Positions 19,100-29,769 of a DNA stretch of 64,000 nucleotides are shown here, one piece after another; the first letter of the stretch is position 1, and the number at the start of each line of letters is the position of its first letter. Both the position numbers and the translations under genes were made by a program. This DNA is from Arion vulgaris (Eukaryota > Mollusca > Gastropoda > Stylommatophora > Arionidae), in the NCBI GenBank assembly GCA_020796225.1, contig CM036774.1, positions 25,280,192 to 25,344,191 of the forward strand. Direction: 5' to 3'. The notes under the pieces were generated by a model that did not search any database, was not told where the DNA came from, and was given only the letters and a program-made list of their open reading frames with translations.

Positions 19100-19735
19100 G
19101 CTCATATCATCATCATCAAGGTGCTTATCCTTTATAGGACGTTGCTCTCTTTGCAGCACATCTGAAATTCACTCTGTCTCTAGCCAGTTCACCCACTTCG
19201 TCGATGGTCATATTCATGGTTTCTTTAATATCTTGTAGCCATCTTCTTCTTGGTCTGCCTCTGCGTTCTGGGACCCTGCCCTCCAATATTGTTCTCTCCA
19301 GGTCATCGTGACGCTTGATGTGGCCAAAGTATCTAATTTTTCTGTATAGTATGTTGTTTATCAGCCAATTCTCTTTAACATTTCGTTCTTTCAGGACATC
19401 AGTGTTCTTTCTTTTTCTGTCCATGGTATTCGTAGGAGCTTTTTGTAGCATTTCGTTTCAAAGGACTCGATTTTTGTTCTTGTTTTTTGTGCAATGGTCC
19501 ATGATTCACAACCATAAGTAGCCACTGGGAAAATGCATGTTCTCAATATTTTTAATTTTAATATTTTGCTGGTGCTTTGCCACATGTTCTTCATTGTGTT
19601 TAACTTCTTGATTACTATTGCCAATCTTCTTGAGATCTCTTTGGAGCAGTCACCGTTATTGTTAATTATTGAGCCCAGATATTCGTAGCTCTCTACACAT
19701 TGGAGTTCTTCATAGTTCTTCATTGTTTATTAGCT
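19100..19735 (-). mobile_element. LINE C-terminal fragment
   Basis: The minus strand encodes YEYLGSIINNNGDCSKEISR, VATYGCESWTIAQKTR, then after a frame change RKIRYFGHIKRHDDLERTIL, RRGRPRRRWLQDIKETMN and MTIDEVGELARDRVNFR. This is the post-RT region of a LINE. A plus-strand relative is at 36015-36240. It lies just beyond the 3' end of the tetraspanin gene in antisense orientation. Confidence 0.8.
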
Positions 19736-19737
19736 AA

Positions 19738-19850
19738 TATAGCGGTTTGTATATTCAGTGCTAAGTGGTGCCGAGAAAATCAATGACTCGTTTACTGTGG
19801 TTGCTGGCTACATCCTGTAAAGGATATGCCAGGATTTTTATTTCATATTC
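19738..19850 (-). mobile_element. Fragment of dispersed repeat S9
   Basis: ATATTCAGTGCTAAGTGGTG and CTACATCCTGTAAAGGATAT are the reverse complement of sequences at 54945-55040 and 59835-59930. Confidence 0.5.
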
Positions 19851-20285
19851 AGTGCTACATAGAGCCAATACTGATATACATATGCGAGTCATGGACAGTA
19901 AACATTAAGAGAGAAAATCTCTGGAGGCCACAGAGATGTGGTTTTATAGAACAATGGTGAGAATCGCATGGACTGCTAAAATTACGAATGTGGAGGTGTT
20001 GAATGAGGCCAAGATACAGAGAAAACGTATTAACAATATAAGAAAGAGGACATGTAATGAGAAGGGAAGGGTTAGAACACATTGTGACAACCGGTAAAAT
20101 CGAGAGGAGACGACACAGAGGAAGACAAAGAGATAAAATTTTGGACAGCCTAACTTCATGGCCCGGAAGAGGGTCAACATCTGAGATGATAGCAAACACC
20201 AGGGACAGAGATTTGTGGAGATCCATGATTCACCAACGCCAGCCAACACCTGATAATGATCATCCCTCTAACTAATCTGTGTTAT
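19851..20285 (+). mobile_element. LINE C-terminal fragment (GHVMRREGLEH family)
   Basis: Encodes, with breaks, YICESWTVNIK, then RGHVMRREGLEHIVTTGKIE, RRRHRGRQRDKILDSLTSWP and MIANTRDRDLWRSMIH. Minus copies of the same region are at 46125-46350 and 59960-60115. Confidence 0.75.
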
Positions 20286-20571
20286 AAATCTAAAGATTTT
20301 TTATGTAGGCACTCAAATGAAATCAATCTCAAATTGAATGATACAGCTTGCAAAGTGTTCTTTTATTGCTAATAGATACACATATTGTTAATAGATGAAA
20401 CAGTTGCTTAACATCAAACTCAATTATTTGTTGAACATTTCACAAATATATACTCAAGCTGGTCACAAATAAAATACAAGTAAATATGTTTACTCATGTT
20501 TGAGTACATTGTAAGTTTAAAATCTGGTTGGTCTACAACAGCTATGTCAAACCCCCTGCCTACAGGCTCCC

Positions 20572-20907
20572 TTTCTCTCTCACGATCACTCCCCAGACCA
20601 ATGTACCAGACCTCCCCATTAATTCTATTCATGTGGAAATCTGATTAATGCAGCCTTAGCATTGGTGTGTTTTACGTCACATCTTCAGCACCATTAGGAG
20701 CTCTGCTGCCTACCCTTCGGCGATGTGTCCGGTTTCAGTCAGCGTTTACTTGGTTCACTCTCTGTTCTGTAGCCATCTATGGTTTTTACGGTGTGGGGTA
20801 GCTAGCCCCACTACCAACCTCCTTAGTCTCCTCTTATGACATGGGTGGCAGGTAACAGTGGTTCTATTCTTTACACCCCAATTTGGGCCCTGGTAACCAC
20901 TCAGGCG
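20572..20907 (-). mobile_element. SINE-like element, family S3 (copy 2)
   Basis: Full-length minus copy: GATCACTCCCCAGACCAATG at its 3' end, ACGTCACATCTTCAGCACCA, GGGGTAGCTAGCCCCAC and GGTAACCACTCAGGCG at its head. Confidence 0.75.
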
Positions 20908-21709
20908 CCTGCAGGCTCCATGTCTCCTGTGTCATACATTAATGGTGCCATATTTGGCTTTGCTTTCTTTAACGTTAATCAGATCTTCTTTTTAATACTA
21001 TTTTTCTCAAGTTTTGTTCCGTAGCACTCCCATAAACTTCTCATTTTTGCAATTTTCTTCTATTTTGTAGCCATTTTTCTGTCCTGTAACCCCACACTTA
21101 TTTTCACTTGAGAAAGCATGGGTATCTCAACTATATTACCATTACTAAAAAAGTGAATTGCATATCCTTTGCGAATCAACCCCAGATTTTTAACTCTTAG
21201 TGGACCTGGGCAACAGCTATTTAGTAGAAAAAGCGCCACTTAGCATGGCTCCTGGTCCACAAGGAGTTAACGCTGTTTGTGATTTTTCTAGGCGTTACTA
21301 TGTTCAGTAGTTTGCCAGTGCTTTGAACGGTAGTGCCATCGTCCTATTGTAAAAATCCACGCGAAACAATTTGCAACCAAACTGTCCGCAGCATGTTAAC
21401 ATTACTACTGTTATTAATATTAGTAGATTAGTGGTAGTGTTGTAATCATCACGTGCATCGGCACCTCCATAAACATTGGTGAGATTCGCCCCAGTATATA
21501 GAGAAACTTTGAATAGCACTAGTCTACAAGGTGTGTTCTGTGCCAGGCTCTGCATCCAGTAGAGTTGGGACTGGCTAGTCCTGCCCAGAACAGGAATATC
21601 TGGAGAGCTATAGTTAATAGTGTATGCTTCCAAGGGAGTAATAACTGTTTTATATCAATCATTTGACAATCATGAAGAGATCGTTACTACTAAATACAGC
21701 TTCTTTGCG
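20908..21709. other. Intergenic sequence, mostly unassigned
   Basis: No gene-like segment. About 21290-21400 has TGTTCAGTAGTTTGCCAGTG and GTAAAAATCCACGCG, a degraded S9 piece. The 109-residue minus-strand frame across it shows no family motifs and is not called. Confidence 0.5.
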
Positions 21710-21998
21710 ATCACTGTTTTAATGATTATACCATTAGACGCATTCTTATAATGAAGTCAACTGTTGTCTGGAGCTCATCTCTGGTATCATGTAGTGTTGG
21801 GTTGTAGGGCCAGCATTCCTTTCTAGGGAGGACATACAGGGGACAGTCTTGCAGGACATGTTCTGTGGTTTGATCAGCAGTACCAATGGGACACAGAGGG
21901 GATGGGGACAATCGTAGCCTGTGTCGGTGTTTGTTCAGTCTGTTATGTCCTATCCTGAGTCGGAAGATGATAGTCTGTCCTTGTCTGTCGAGAAATAC
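21710..21998 (-). mobile_element. 5'-truncated RNase H-type LINE end with target duplication
   Basis: Encodes on the minus strand QGQTIIFRLRIGHNRLNKHR, DQTTEHVLQDCPLY and DELQTTVDFI. It is bounded by AAATACAGCT on both sides (left copy ends near 21708, right copy near 21999-22010), which marks a short insertion. The host sequence around it is a local repeat (ATCAATCATTTGACAATCAT...) present three times between 21655 and 22095. Confidence 0.75.
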
Positions 21999-22094
21999 AG
22001 CTGAAAGTTTCACATCAATCATTTGAAAATCATGAAGAGATTATTACTACTAAATACAGCTGAAAGTTTCATATCAATCACTTGACAATCATGA

Positions 22095-22390
22095 TTGTTG
22101 AAGACTAGCATAGCTACTTTAAAAACAAAATATATTTTTGACAACAAAACCCTGTTGGCTCCTACCTACCAAGGGACTGAATTCAATATATATTCTGTTG
22201 ATATTAACACACCAATGTTACTTCCTTTATTTTAAGTCTACGTTCACTCTAGGAAGACCCATAAGTGCATAATTTTTCTCAGCAATGTGAAATAGTATAC
22301 ATGTTAATAGTTCATGAGGCTCTTTGGCTAAACACACTTATAAGCAAAAGAATCTAATCAGAAGAAAGAAAATTGATAGTAACTGATTGA
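22095..22390. other. AT-rich intergenic sequence
   Basis: Nothing recognised, apart from short GATAGTTAGTTAGTTAG simple sequence at its right end. Confidence 0.4.
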
Positions 22391-22394
22391 TAGT

Positions 22395-22650
22395 TAGTTA
22401 GTTAGTTTGTTCCTTTCGTACAAAGGCGGCACATAGGGCAGAGGTTTTAGATCTCCATGTGATACGGTTCTTTGCTAGCAGTTGGAGATCTTGTATGGTT
22501 TTACATCCCAATAGTTTACTTTCTTGTTGGATGGTTCTTCGAAGAGTGGTCTTTGGTCTTCCACGTTTTCTTTTCCCAACTGGTGACCACATAAGGACTT
22601 GTCGATTTAGTCTCTTTTCGTTTATAGGACCATCATTATTGCACTTCATT
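22395..22650 (-). mobile_element. LINE C-terminal fragment (VGKRKRGRPKTTLRR family)
   Basis: The minus strand encodes NRQVLMWSPVGKRKRGRPKT, TLRRTIQQESKLLGCKTI and NRITWRSKTSALCAAFVRKE, a LINE C-terminus including the typical KRGRP..T segment. Confidence 0.75.
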
Positions 22651-22654
22651 GAGT

Positions 22655-22860
22655 AACCTATGTGTGCTCTGATCTCTTTCTTACACAGGAAGATCTCAGC
22701 TGCAGTGCACAAACTCTGTAGCACCAGCGTGGGTTCCCTGATGTAATTAAGAAGATGGTGAAAATATTTTGTAGGAATTTTATTTTTAATCTTTGTAATG
22801 AATTTTGCCTGTGCAGTGGCTTTCCAGCTTGCTCTTTTCGAGTTTGAACTGACAAAGGTT
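22655..22860 (-). mobile_element. SINE-like family S10 (minus copy)
   Basis: Reverse complement of CGAGCAGGCTGGAAAGCCAC..., ending in GTAAGAAAGAGATCAGAGCAC. It is directly joined to the LINE end at 22650, so S10 may represent a LINE-mobilised partner. Confidence 0.6.
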
Positions 22861-22914
22861 CTTTTATGTGCTCAAATTGGACATGGTACCTACATTTTAT
22901 TGTCCATCTCTGAC

Positions 22915-23115
22915 CAGGAATGGTGAATCTACAACCCTAACCAGACCGCAAGAATACCAAGTCAAATGTGGTGTAGCTAGACAATAGCACTAAACGGGTA
23001 GCCAAAGAAGAATAGTAGGCCAACAAAGTGTTGTTAGTTGCCACACGTTGAGAAACATATTGAGGAGGGAACCGGAGCACTTATTGACTAATTGGTTCAA
23101 TGTGCAGTGATGATG
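22915..23115 (+). mobile_element. RNase H-type LINE 3' fragment
   Basis: GGTGAATCTACAACCCTAAC, CAAGTCAAATGTGGTGTAGC and GAACCGGAGCACTTATTGAC match the 3' part of the copies at 38880-40040 and 42225-42750; the coding frame is broken. Confidence 0.6.
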
Positions 23116-23139
23116 ATCCGACGACTAAATTTCTTCGTC

Positions 23140-23335
23140 TTACGCTCCATATCTACCACTTGTTAACCACTCTGTGTGATTTGTATATGATCTTAGCCTA
23201 AGAGCGATTGTACATTGTGCCAGTTATGCGTCTACAAGTAGACCAGAACATCCAATTTCTATGATGCTTGTTATTTACTAGAGTAGCTTCCCTAGGTCCT
23301 ACATCAGTCTGCTCTTACGAAATGCACACAGGCGG
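23140..23335 (-). mobile_element. SINE-like element, family S1 (minus copy)
   Basis: CTTCGTCTTACGCTCCATATC, AAGAGCGATTGTACATTGTG, CTACAAGTAGACCAGAACATC and CTACATCAGTCTGCTCTTACG in S1 order, reverse strand. Confidence 0.75.
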
Positions 23336-23469
23336 AACAACTAAACTAAAACTAAGTGTTGCAAGCTGAATGACATGGATTAAATATTATATCTGATTGA
23401 AAAATAGCACCTAAAAAACAAAACACATTGATTAAAAGTTGTACAATTTTTAATGGAAAAGCAATGACA

Positions 23470-23900
23470 TATATTAATGTTTTCCATTTATTTTCATCAT
23501 TGTTCATTCCTGTTTTACCTCACAGCGTCAGGATAAGAAGTGATTTCTAGAACAAGCTTTTGTGTGAGCTTCATAAATAGTGTTATTTGCCGCTTCTGTT
23601 ATCTCTGAGGTCCATCTTTTGTGTGGAAGGCTTTTTGTTTTTTATCCACTATATCAGAGTAACATTGATTTTTGAGGCGCACTGTCTGTTGGTAACCTGT
23701 TTATGTGGCCGAACCATTTAATTTGTTGTTTCTTGATGAAGTTCAGGACTGAGGTTGTACCCACTTTTTTTTTCTAGTTGTCTTCATTTCTAAACTGGTC
23801 TCTACTTGATACTCCCAGCATTCTGCGTAGACACTTCATCTCTTTTGTGACTAGTTTTTTTCTATCATTTTATGTCAACATCCAGGTTTGGCCATCATTA
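23470..23900 (-). mobile_element. LINE C-terminal fragment (LRRMLGVSS family)
   Basis: The minus strand encodes, with breaks, KLVTKEMKCLRRMLGVS, FIKKQQIKWFGH and KRWTSEITEA. The same family lies on the plus strand at 50640-51250. Confidence 0.65.
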
Positions 23901-23929
23901 ATGATGGACTATCCCCTCATATGAACATA

Positions 23930-24320
23930 ACTGACAAGTGATGCAATAACAATGTTAAAGACGTTCTAATGTAGGGGTCAGAAACATGAAGAATCACTAA
24001 AACAATAACTAATAAATTACAAGTATTCATCAACTGGTGTCTGCACAGAATAGAGGAACTGAGATGGTATGATAGGATCACAAATGATGATCTTGTGGAG
24101 AGAATAAGACAGATTCCAGTGAACCAAAAGACGAATGAAAAGATGCTGGTGCTGGATAGGACACACCTTGAGAAAACCCAATGGGAATATAACAAGAAGG
24201 GCCCTTTCCTGGAAACCGCAGGGATAACAAAAGAGAGGGAAGCCTAGAAATACACAGAGAAAGTTGGAGAAAGTAGAATCTCAATTCAAAATTACCATCA
24301 ATAATGAAAGCATTGAGAAC
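23930..24320 (+). mobile_element. LINE C-terminal fragment (WIGHTLRKP family)
   Basis: Encodes, with breaks, [28 protein letters not shown] and KREA-KYTEKVGE, matching the conserved [16 protein letters not shown] end of Jockey-like elements. Confidence 0.7.
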
Positions 24321-24324
24321 ATCA

Positions 24325-24590
24325 CGTCTCTGTGGCTAAGTGGTTAAGCCCTTTGCCTTGTGAGTCGAAGGTTGTGGGTTCAAATCCAGACAGCGCTATT
24401 CTGTTCACAAGTGCAATTTTTTCCAGAGACCCTAGGATTGTTGCTGGAGCGGAGTTCGTGCTTTGTGCAATGCTCTTGGCAGGTAGCGTACCATTTCTGC
24501 GGAGAGGGACTGAGCCATATGGGCTAAAACCCGGTGCAATGAAGTCAATCCTTCGGCTTTATGGGGTAAAACCCTTTATTGAGAACATCA
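24325..24590 (+). mobile_element. tRNA-derived SINE, family S4 (copy 1)
   Basis: The head TGGCTAAGTGGTTAAG (A-box-like) is followed 34 bp later by GGGTTCAAATCC (B-box-like), the spacing of an internal pol III promoter. The body has CAGAGACCCTAGGATTGTTG, TGCTTTGTGCAATGCTCTTG and AACCCGGTGCAATGAAGTC. Other copies: 31140-31440 (plus), 46485-46728 and 52355-52565 (minus). Confidence 0.85.
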
Positions 24591-25165
24591 CATATTTTGA
24601 ATATCTGGGGTCTATAACAACAATGGAGATTGTACGAAAGAAGTTAAAAGAAGACTAGCCATGGGACTCCAGAGGGTAGCCAGTATGAAGTTTGGCACCA
24701 CACAAGCAAAGAAACACAAAAAAGTTTTCTGAGAACATGCATATTTTCTTTGGCAACATATGGATGTGAATCATGGACCATAACAGAAATAGAACAAAAA
24801 TTGAAGATTTTGAAACAATGTGTTACAGCTACGTTCTTAGAACATCCTGGACAGAGAAGAGAAAAAACAAAGACATGTAGACCTGCATATCGAGGAGCAT
24901 TGGCTCATAAATAACATCATGTCCCGGAAGATGAAATATTTTGGTCACGTTAAATGTCACAGTGGTTTGAAGAGAACAGTAATGGAAAGAATGGCTCCTG
25001 GAGTGCGAGGCAGTAGGCCACCAAGACGAAGGGGACAGTAGGATGCGGAAGAACTTGCTAGAGACAGAGAGTTTATCAGGTGTGCTGTGAAGAAGCGATG
25101 CTCGCAAGGAACATGCTACTACTTGAAGTAGAAAAGCAATTAGAGCATACATGGTTATTCACCAA
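24591..25165 (+). mobile_element. LINE C-terminal fragment downstream of the ankyrin gene
   Basis: Encodes, with breaks, FEYLGSITTMEIVRKKLKED, CYSYVLRTSWTEKRKNKDM and KYFGHVKCHSGLKRTVME-like sequence. It is tail-to-tail with the ankyrin gene, whose stop codon lies 73 bp to the right. Confidence 0.65.
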
Positions 25166-25237
25166 AGTGAAATGATCATAATCAATAAAATAGGACTAGT
25201 TTAAGATATTCAAATAGTTAATACAAATACATGTTTG

Positions 25238-26786
25238 TCAGACGTAGACATCTAAGGTCTTCCACTCCTCTTCTGCTAAAAATGCAGATCTATCCCTAAA
25301 CTGCAGCTTTCTCTTGAAGGAATCCGGCAGCTTAGTCCTTTGAATAGCCTCAGCTCTGTCTGGTCCATATCCAATTGCTTGAGATGTTGCTACAAAGCTT
25401 AACGTTACAAGTCTCCAAGGCTGAGATGAGATGGCATCCAAAATTTGTAGACACTCTCTTGACTGTTTCTTCTCAAGATACTGGCGGATTTCTTTGAGGA
25501 CAGGCACAGAAATGACATCAAACCAACTCAGAAACCAATTATAAATGAAAAACTTTGCCAAATCTGCTTGCTCCTGTTGTAGGGCTACGCAAAGTGGTGA
25601 CTGTCTGCCCCGGAAGCAGGATGTATTCTCAAATGTTAGGGGATTCAGTGAATTTTGGTTAATTGATGAGCTCTGCGAATCACATCGAAAGAACAAATTT
25701 TGCACACTTTGAACACATGGTGTTGCACCGTTTTGCACTAGAAGCTGCACAAGACTACAGTTGCCTAAAAGTATAGCCAGGTGTATCTCCGAAGTGACAT
25801 GAGTGCCTTTCCAAAGTAGGTACTGTACAATCTCTTGTCTATCACACCGTACTGCATTATGTAACGACGTAAGTTCATCTTTGTTTGCTGCATTTACGCA
25901 AGCATCGGCCTCGATTAAACATCTCACAACTTCAAGACTAGCATGTCTGGCAGCGAGAATCAGAGGTGTATCCTGCATAGTTGTCCGCATATTAACGCAA
26001 GCACCAGCATCCAATAGTAAGCGCACAGCCTCATACATATCAGCCATGCATGCATAGGTTAACGCTGAATGACCTGACCTATTTACATGATTAATAAGCA
26101 GCTCTTCAGGAGTTCTAGAGTTGATGAGAAAAATGATTGTGTCTAAAAGACAAAATCGACACACGTACATAAGGACTGTGTTTTGTGATGAGTCATTGTG
26201 AACAAGGCCCACTTTAGCTCCAGACCGCAGCAAATAAACGACAGCCCTGTTTCTGTTGTAGCGAGCTGCGCTCATCAATGCTGTCTCTCCCTCATTGTTC
26301 CTAATCTCTATATCAGCCCCAGCCTCCACCAAACATACGACGGTATCAAAAGACCCCCATGTTGCTCCAATTATAAGAGCGGTGTTACCAGAATTATTGA
26401 CCAGGTTAAGGTTGGCCCCAGCTTTAAGCATCTCCCTCACAACATCACATCCTCTTCTTGCCGCACACATCAGTGCAGTATTCCCGTCGCATTTCTTATG
26501 ATTCAGATCAGATCTACCACTAACAAGGACCTTAATCACATCAGCTTTACCCCTGTCCGCAGCACAAACTAATGCTGTTTCTCCTCTATCATTTACTTGG
26601 TCAACCTTTGCTCCGCATTCTAACAGGATCTGTACAGAGCTGGCTTGGCAGAACTGACTGGCAAATATGATGGCTGTATCTCCATATTTTGTAGGAGCAT
26701 GGACATCGGCCCCATGAAGCAGCAAGCTTTGGACAACTGCATCTCTTCCAGCATCAGTTGCTCGAATCAAAGCATTGCATCGATAT
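25238..26786 (-). CDS. Ankyrin-repeat protein, terminal exon with SOCS-box-like C-terminus
   Basis: The exon starts after an ATCACAG acceptor with one base that completes an Arg codon from exon 28077-28434, and runs 516 codons to TGA at 25240-25238. It encodes about eleven consecutive ankyrin repeats (for example GDTAIIFASQFCQASSVQIL, GETALVCAADRGKADVIKVL, GNTALMCAARRGCDVVREML, GETALMSAARYNRNRAVVYL). A non-repeat linker rich in Ser/Asn and a helical segment follow. The last ~60 residues read PWRLVTLSFVATSQAIGYGP and then AIQRTKLPDSFKRKLQFRD. This agrees with a SOCS box, which recruits Elongin B/C and Cullin-5, as in ASB-type substrate adaptors. By that analogy the protein would be a cytosolic ubiquitin-ligase adaptor. 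There are no transmembrane helices. No minus-strand AATAAA was seen within 100 bp of the stop. Confidence 0.88.
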
Positions 26787-26809
26787 CTGTGATTAAATAA
26801 TTAGAAATA

Positions 26810-27515
26810 AGTTTATGATATCGGTAACTAAATAATTATAAGTTATTGATAACTGAGACTAAATAATTATAAATTATTGATAGTAAAAGTAAAGTAAAGG
26901 AACCCTTTCATACCTCGTGGTATATAGGTCAATACAGTGTTAGGTCTGTATTTTTCATTGACCGTCGGCACACGATGGGTGATGTGGTCAGCATCACGCC
27001 GCCGCCTTTACTTTCCCAGAGCATGTCTGGTACCCAGTTGAGGCTAGGTCGACCTGAGAGCCGTCACGGTCGGGAAAATTTCCACGCACATTGCGGAGCT
27101 GAACCCAGACCACCAGCCTTGCGAAGCGAGTTCAAATTATTGATAACTGAGGCTAAATAATTATAAATTATTGATAACTGAGACTAAATAATTATAAATT
27201 ATTGATAACTGAGACTAAATAATTATAAGTTATTGATAACTGAGACTAAATAATTATAAATTATTGATAACTGAGACTAAATAATTATACGTTATTGATA
27301 ACTGAGACTAAATAATTATAAGTTATTGATAACTGAGGCTAAATAATTATAAATTATTGATAACTGAGACTAAATAATTATAAATTATTGATAACAGAGG
27401 CTAAATAATTATAAATTATTGATAACTGAGACTAAATAATTATTAAGAAAATTATTGATAACTGAGACCAAATAATTATTAAGATAAATATTGACATTTG
27501 AGACTAAATAATTAT
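26810..27515. repeat. 31-bp AT-rich minisatellite, split by a SINE
   Basis: Units of TTGATAACTGAGACTAAATA plus ATTATAAATTA, about 14-16 copies. They lie in the intron between the two largest ankyrin exons. A minus S6 SINE (26887-27133) splits the array near its left end; the array resumes at 27134. Confidence 0.93.
26887..27133 (-). mobile_element. tRNA-derived SINE, family S6 (minus copy, inside minisatellite)
   Basis: Plus-strand reading: AAGGAACCCTTTCATACCTC, GTATATAGGTCAATACAGTG, TTTCCCAGAGCATGTCTGG and CTGAACCCAGACCACCAGCC (reverse of the B-box region), ending at the head GCGAAGCGAGTTC. It is flanked on both sides by units of the 31-bp repeat. Confidence 0.85.
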
Positions 27516-28045
27516 AAGCATGTCATAGGTATCTATGTAGCATTTAGGAATAGATGTCTGCAAAGAATACTGAAAAATAAATGGGACGAACTCAGGAGAA
27601 GTGAAGAAATCAGAGAAATGGCTGGTCAACCACTAGTAACAAATGTTATAAGAAAGAGAAGATGGAGATATGTTGGGCATACTCTGAGAAGAAATGGCTG
27701 GTCAACCACTAGTAACAAATGTTATAAGAAAGAGAAGATGGAGATATGTTGGGCATACCTTGAGAAGAAATGGCTGGTCAACCACTAGTAACAAATGTTA
27801 TAAGAAAGAGAAGATGGAGATATGTTGGGCATATTCTGAGAAGAAATGATCAAAGAATCACACCACAGACATTGAGGTGGGAGGCAAAGGGTTCAAGAAA
27901 GGAAGGATGCCCCAGGGAAACCCTGACACAAACTTTACAGACAAGAAATATCAAACAATTCCATAGATTAGATTGAGTGAGTTGACCAGGACAGAGCGGT
28001 ATGAAGAAATTACTTGAAGGCCCTATGTTACATATAACGGTACGA
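27515..28045 (+). mobile_element. LINE L-A C-terminal fragment with a triplicated 76-bp segment
   Basis: Encodes FRNRCLQRILKNKWDELRRS, then GQPLVTNVIRKRRWRYVGH, followed by two extra copies of the same 76 bp, then LRRNDQRITPQTLRWEAKGS and RRE-LTQTLQTRN-like sequence. GCTGGTCAACCACTAG recurs at 27621, 27697 and 27773, exactly 76 bp apart. Since 76 is not a multiple of three, the frame changes in each copy. Confidence 0.85.
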
Positions 28046-28076
28046 GAGGAATATATATATAACTATCTTGTAGTAC

Positions 28077-28434
28077 CTGTCAGTTGCATTAGGGCTTCCA
28101 CCAGCCTTCAACAGTATCTCCAGAATCTCAACATCATTCTTACTGACAGCATGCGATACAGCGGTCAAACCATACTGATCATGATGGTCAATAATAGCTC
28201 CGGAACTGACCAGCAGTCTGACCACTTCCCTGTATCTGCCTTTAACAGCGGCAATGAGTGGTGTGGTTCCCTTACCATCTGCTATGTTCCCATCTGCCCC
28301 ATATTTCAGCAATGTCTCTACAATATCTAATCTGCCCTGGGATGCCCCCAGACGTATAGCCGTCTCTAGTTGGTGGTTCTGAGCATTCACATCTGCCCTG
28401 TAGTTCAGCAGTGACCTCACAATGTTAAGTCTGC
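28077..28434 (-). CDS. Ankyrin-repeat protein, internal exon
   Basis: Acceptor TTTCTTTAG and donor GTACTA. It enters with two bases (GC) that complete a Gly codon from the exon at 29557-29703 and leaves with two bases (AG) completed by the first base of the terminal exon. Each junction restores a normal ankyrin repeat: AVRAG|RLNIVRSLLNYRADVN and NATDR|YRCNALIRATDAG. The exon encodes about three and a half repeats, including TAIRLGASQGRLDIVETLLK, GTTPLIAAVKGRYREVVRLL and AVSHAVSKNDVEILEILLKA. No breaks. Confidence 0.9.
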
Positions 28435-28539
28435 CTAAAGAAAAGAAAGGAAACCTGTTAACCAGATCAATTTTATAATAACTTAAGCCCTTCCATCTGT
28501 TTATTCTTCTTCCTGTTCTGCTTCCAGACTTTTACAGAA

Positions 28540-28585
28540 ATGATTGATTGAATGATTGATTGTTATCAATCAATCAATCAACCTT
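28540..28585. repeat. (GATT/AATC)n simple repeat with dyad symmetry
   Basis: ATTGATTGAATGATTGATTG followed by TATCAATCAATCAATCAACC; it could fold into a short hairpin. Similar AATC tails end S10 elements, so this may be the joined tails of two inserts. Confidence 0.5.
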
Positions 28586-28749
28586 ACCTAATTGATTCTG
28601 ACAGAAGAAGTAACCAGTTTTTGTGTGGTTTTGTTTCGTAGAACCCCAGGAATTATGGGTTTTCACCTTTTCCCCATATTTGAGCGGGAAGAGTATCGGA
28701 CTTTCTTGCAGACCAAGATGGCTCCAACAACTAGGCATTTTTAGTGCTG

Positions 28750-29105
28750 CTTAGTCTTCTTCTTCTTTGTGATCGTTATTTTGATGATTATACTGTTAGA
28801 CATGTTCTTATAATGAAGTCAACTGTTGTCTGGAGTTCATCTCTGGTGTCATGTAGTTTTGAATGTAGTGTTGTGTCGTAGGGCCAGCATTCCTTTCTAG
28901 GAGGACATACAGGGGACAGTCTTGCAGGACATGTTCTGTGGTTTGATCAGCAGTACCACAGGGACACAGAGGGGATGGGGACAATCGTAACCTGTGTAGG
29001 TGTTTGTTCAGTCTGTTATGTCCTATCCTGAGTCGGAAGATGATAGTCTGTCCTTGTCTCTTGAGTGTGTGGTTACAGCTGCCTTGTAGTTTGATTGGGG
29101 ACAAT
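28750..29105 (-). mobile_element. RNase H-type LINE C-terminal fragment
   Basis: The minus strand encodes LKRQGQTIIFRLRIGHNRLN, CPCGTADQTTEHVLQDCPLY and EMNSRQQLTS-like sequence. It starts (element 3' end) at a CTTCTTCTTCTTTGTGATCG tail. It lies in the ankyrin intron, parallel to the gene. Confidence 0.8.
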
Positions 29106-29344
29106 CAAAGGCTAGCGGAGTAAACCGTACACAAAACTAGTGTGTGCATGATAGTTCTTCCTGTGTAACACTTTTGTCCATAAAAGACCCATTCTCAATC
29201 GCAGCATTGCTCGCCAGTCTATCACAACAGACCATCAAGTCGGAAAAGAAATAAATGTAAAACAAACCACATTTTTAGTATCATGATTGTCTAATTTTAT
29301 TGTCTATTTGTAGTTATGTTCGCCGTTTAAGAAGTGAATTTTCT

Positions 29345-29410
29345 TCCCTTCTGGTGTATCCTTTGCTTGATAAGGGCCTTTTGGTGTATCCTTTGCTTGA
29401 TAAGGGCCTT
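29345..29410. repeat. 31-bp direct duplication
   Basis: TGGTGTATCCTTTGCTTGAT followed by AAGGGCCTTT is present twice head to tail in the ankyrin intron. Confidence 0.85.
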
Positions 29411-29556
29411 TTGGTCGAAACGTCACTGAGTATTGTGTTTGTTTTTTGTAAAACTACAGTACTTTGTTTTTCGCCATTAGTAACATGATAATACTTGACA
29501 AGATTTGATCCCATCACTTCACTGTTCTATTGAATAGAAGCCTAGACTACACTTAC

Positions 29557-29703
29557 CAGCTCTAACAGCCAACATAAGAACTGTGTCTCCATTATCATTA
29601 GTAGCATTAGGGTCCAGACCAAGTTCTAAAAGATGCTGAAGATGTTGGGGTTCAGATGAAATGGCTTTGACTAACTGTGAGAAGTCATCACTAGAATCGT
29701 GAA
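29557..29703 (-). CDS. Ankyrin-repeat protein, upstream exon
   Basis: Acceptor TCTCTACAG and donor GTAAGT (strong). The peptide is HDSSDDFSQLVKAISSEPQH, then LQHLLELGLDPNATNDNGDT and VLMLAVRAG. It contains an acidic/Ser lead-in and the first recognisable ankyrin repeats. It needs one base from an upstream exon and ends one base into a Gly codon. The N-terminal exon with the start codon was not found in the window. The three exons together give about 680 residues. Confidence 0.85.
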
Positions 29704-29769
29704 CTGTAGAGACAGATAAAAGATACAGAACTGAGACAACAGTAAAATAGGTAAATTAGCAATAAACAT

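Noticed and set aside
21304..21633. 109-codon minus-strand frame with a hydrophobic stretch
   Set aside because: Overlaps a degraded S9 copy, has no splice sites or conserved motif, and reads as chance.
24332..24400. Possible tRNA gene with strong A and B boxes
   Set aside because: The body continues for 200 bp in the same order in four copies; this is SINE S4.
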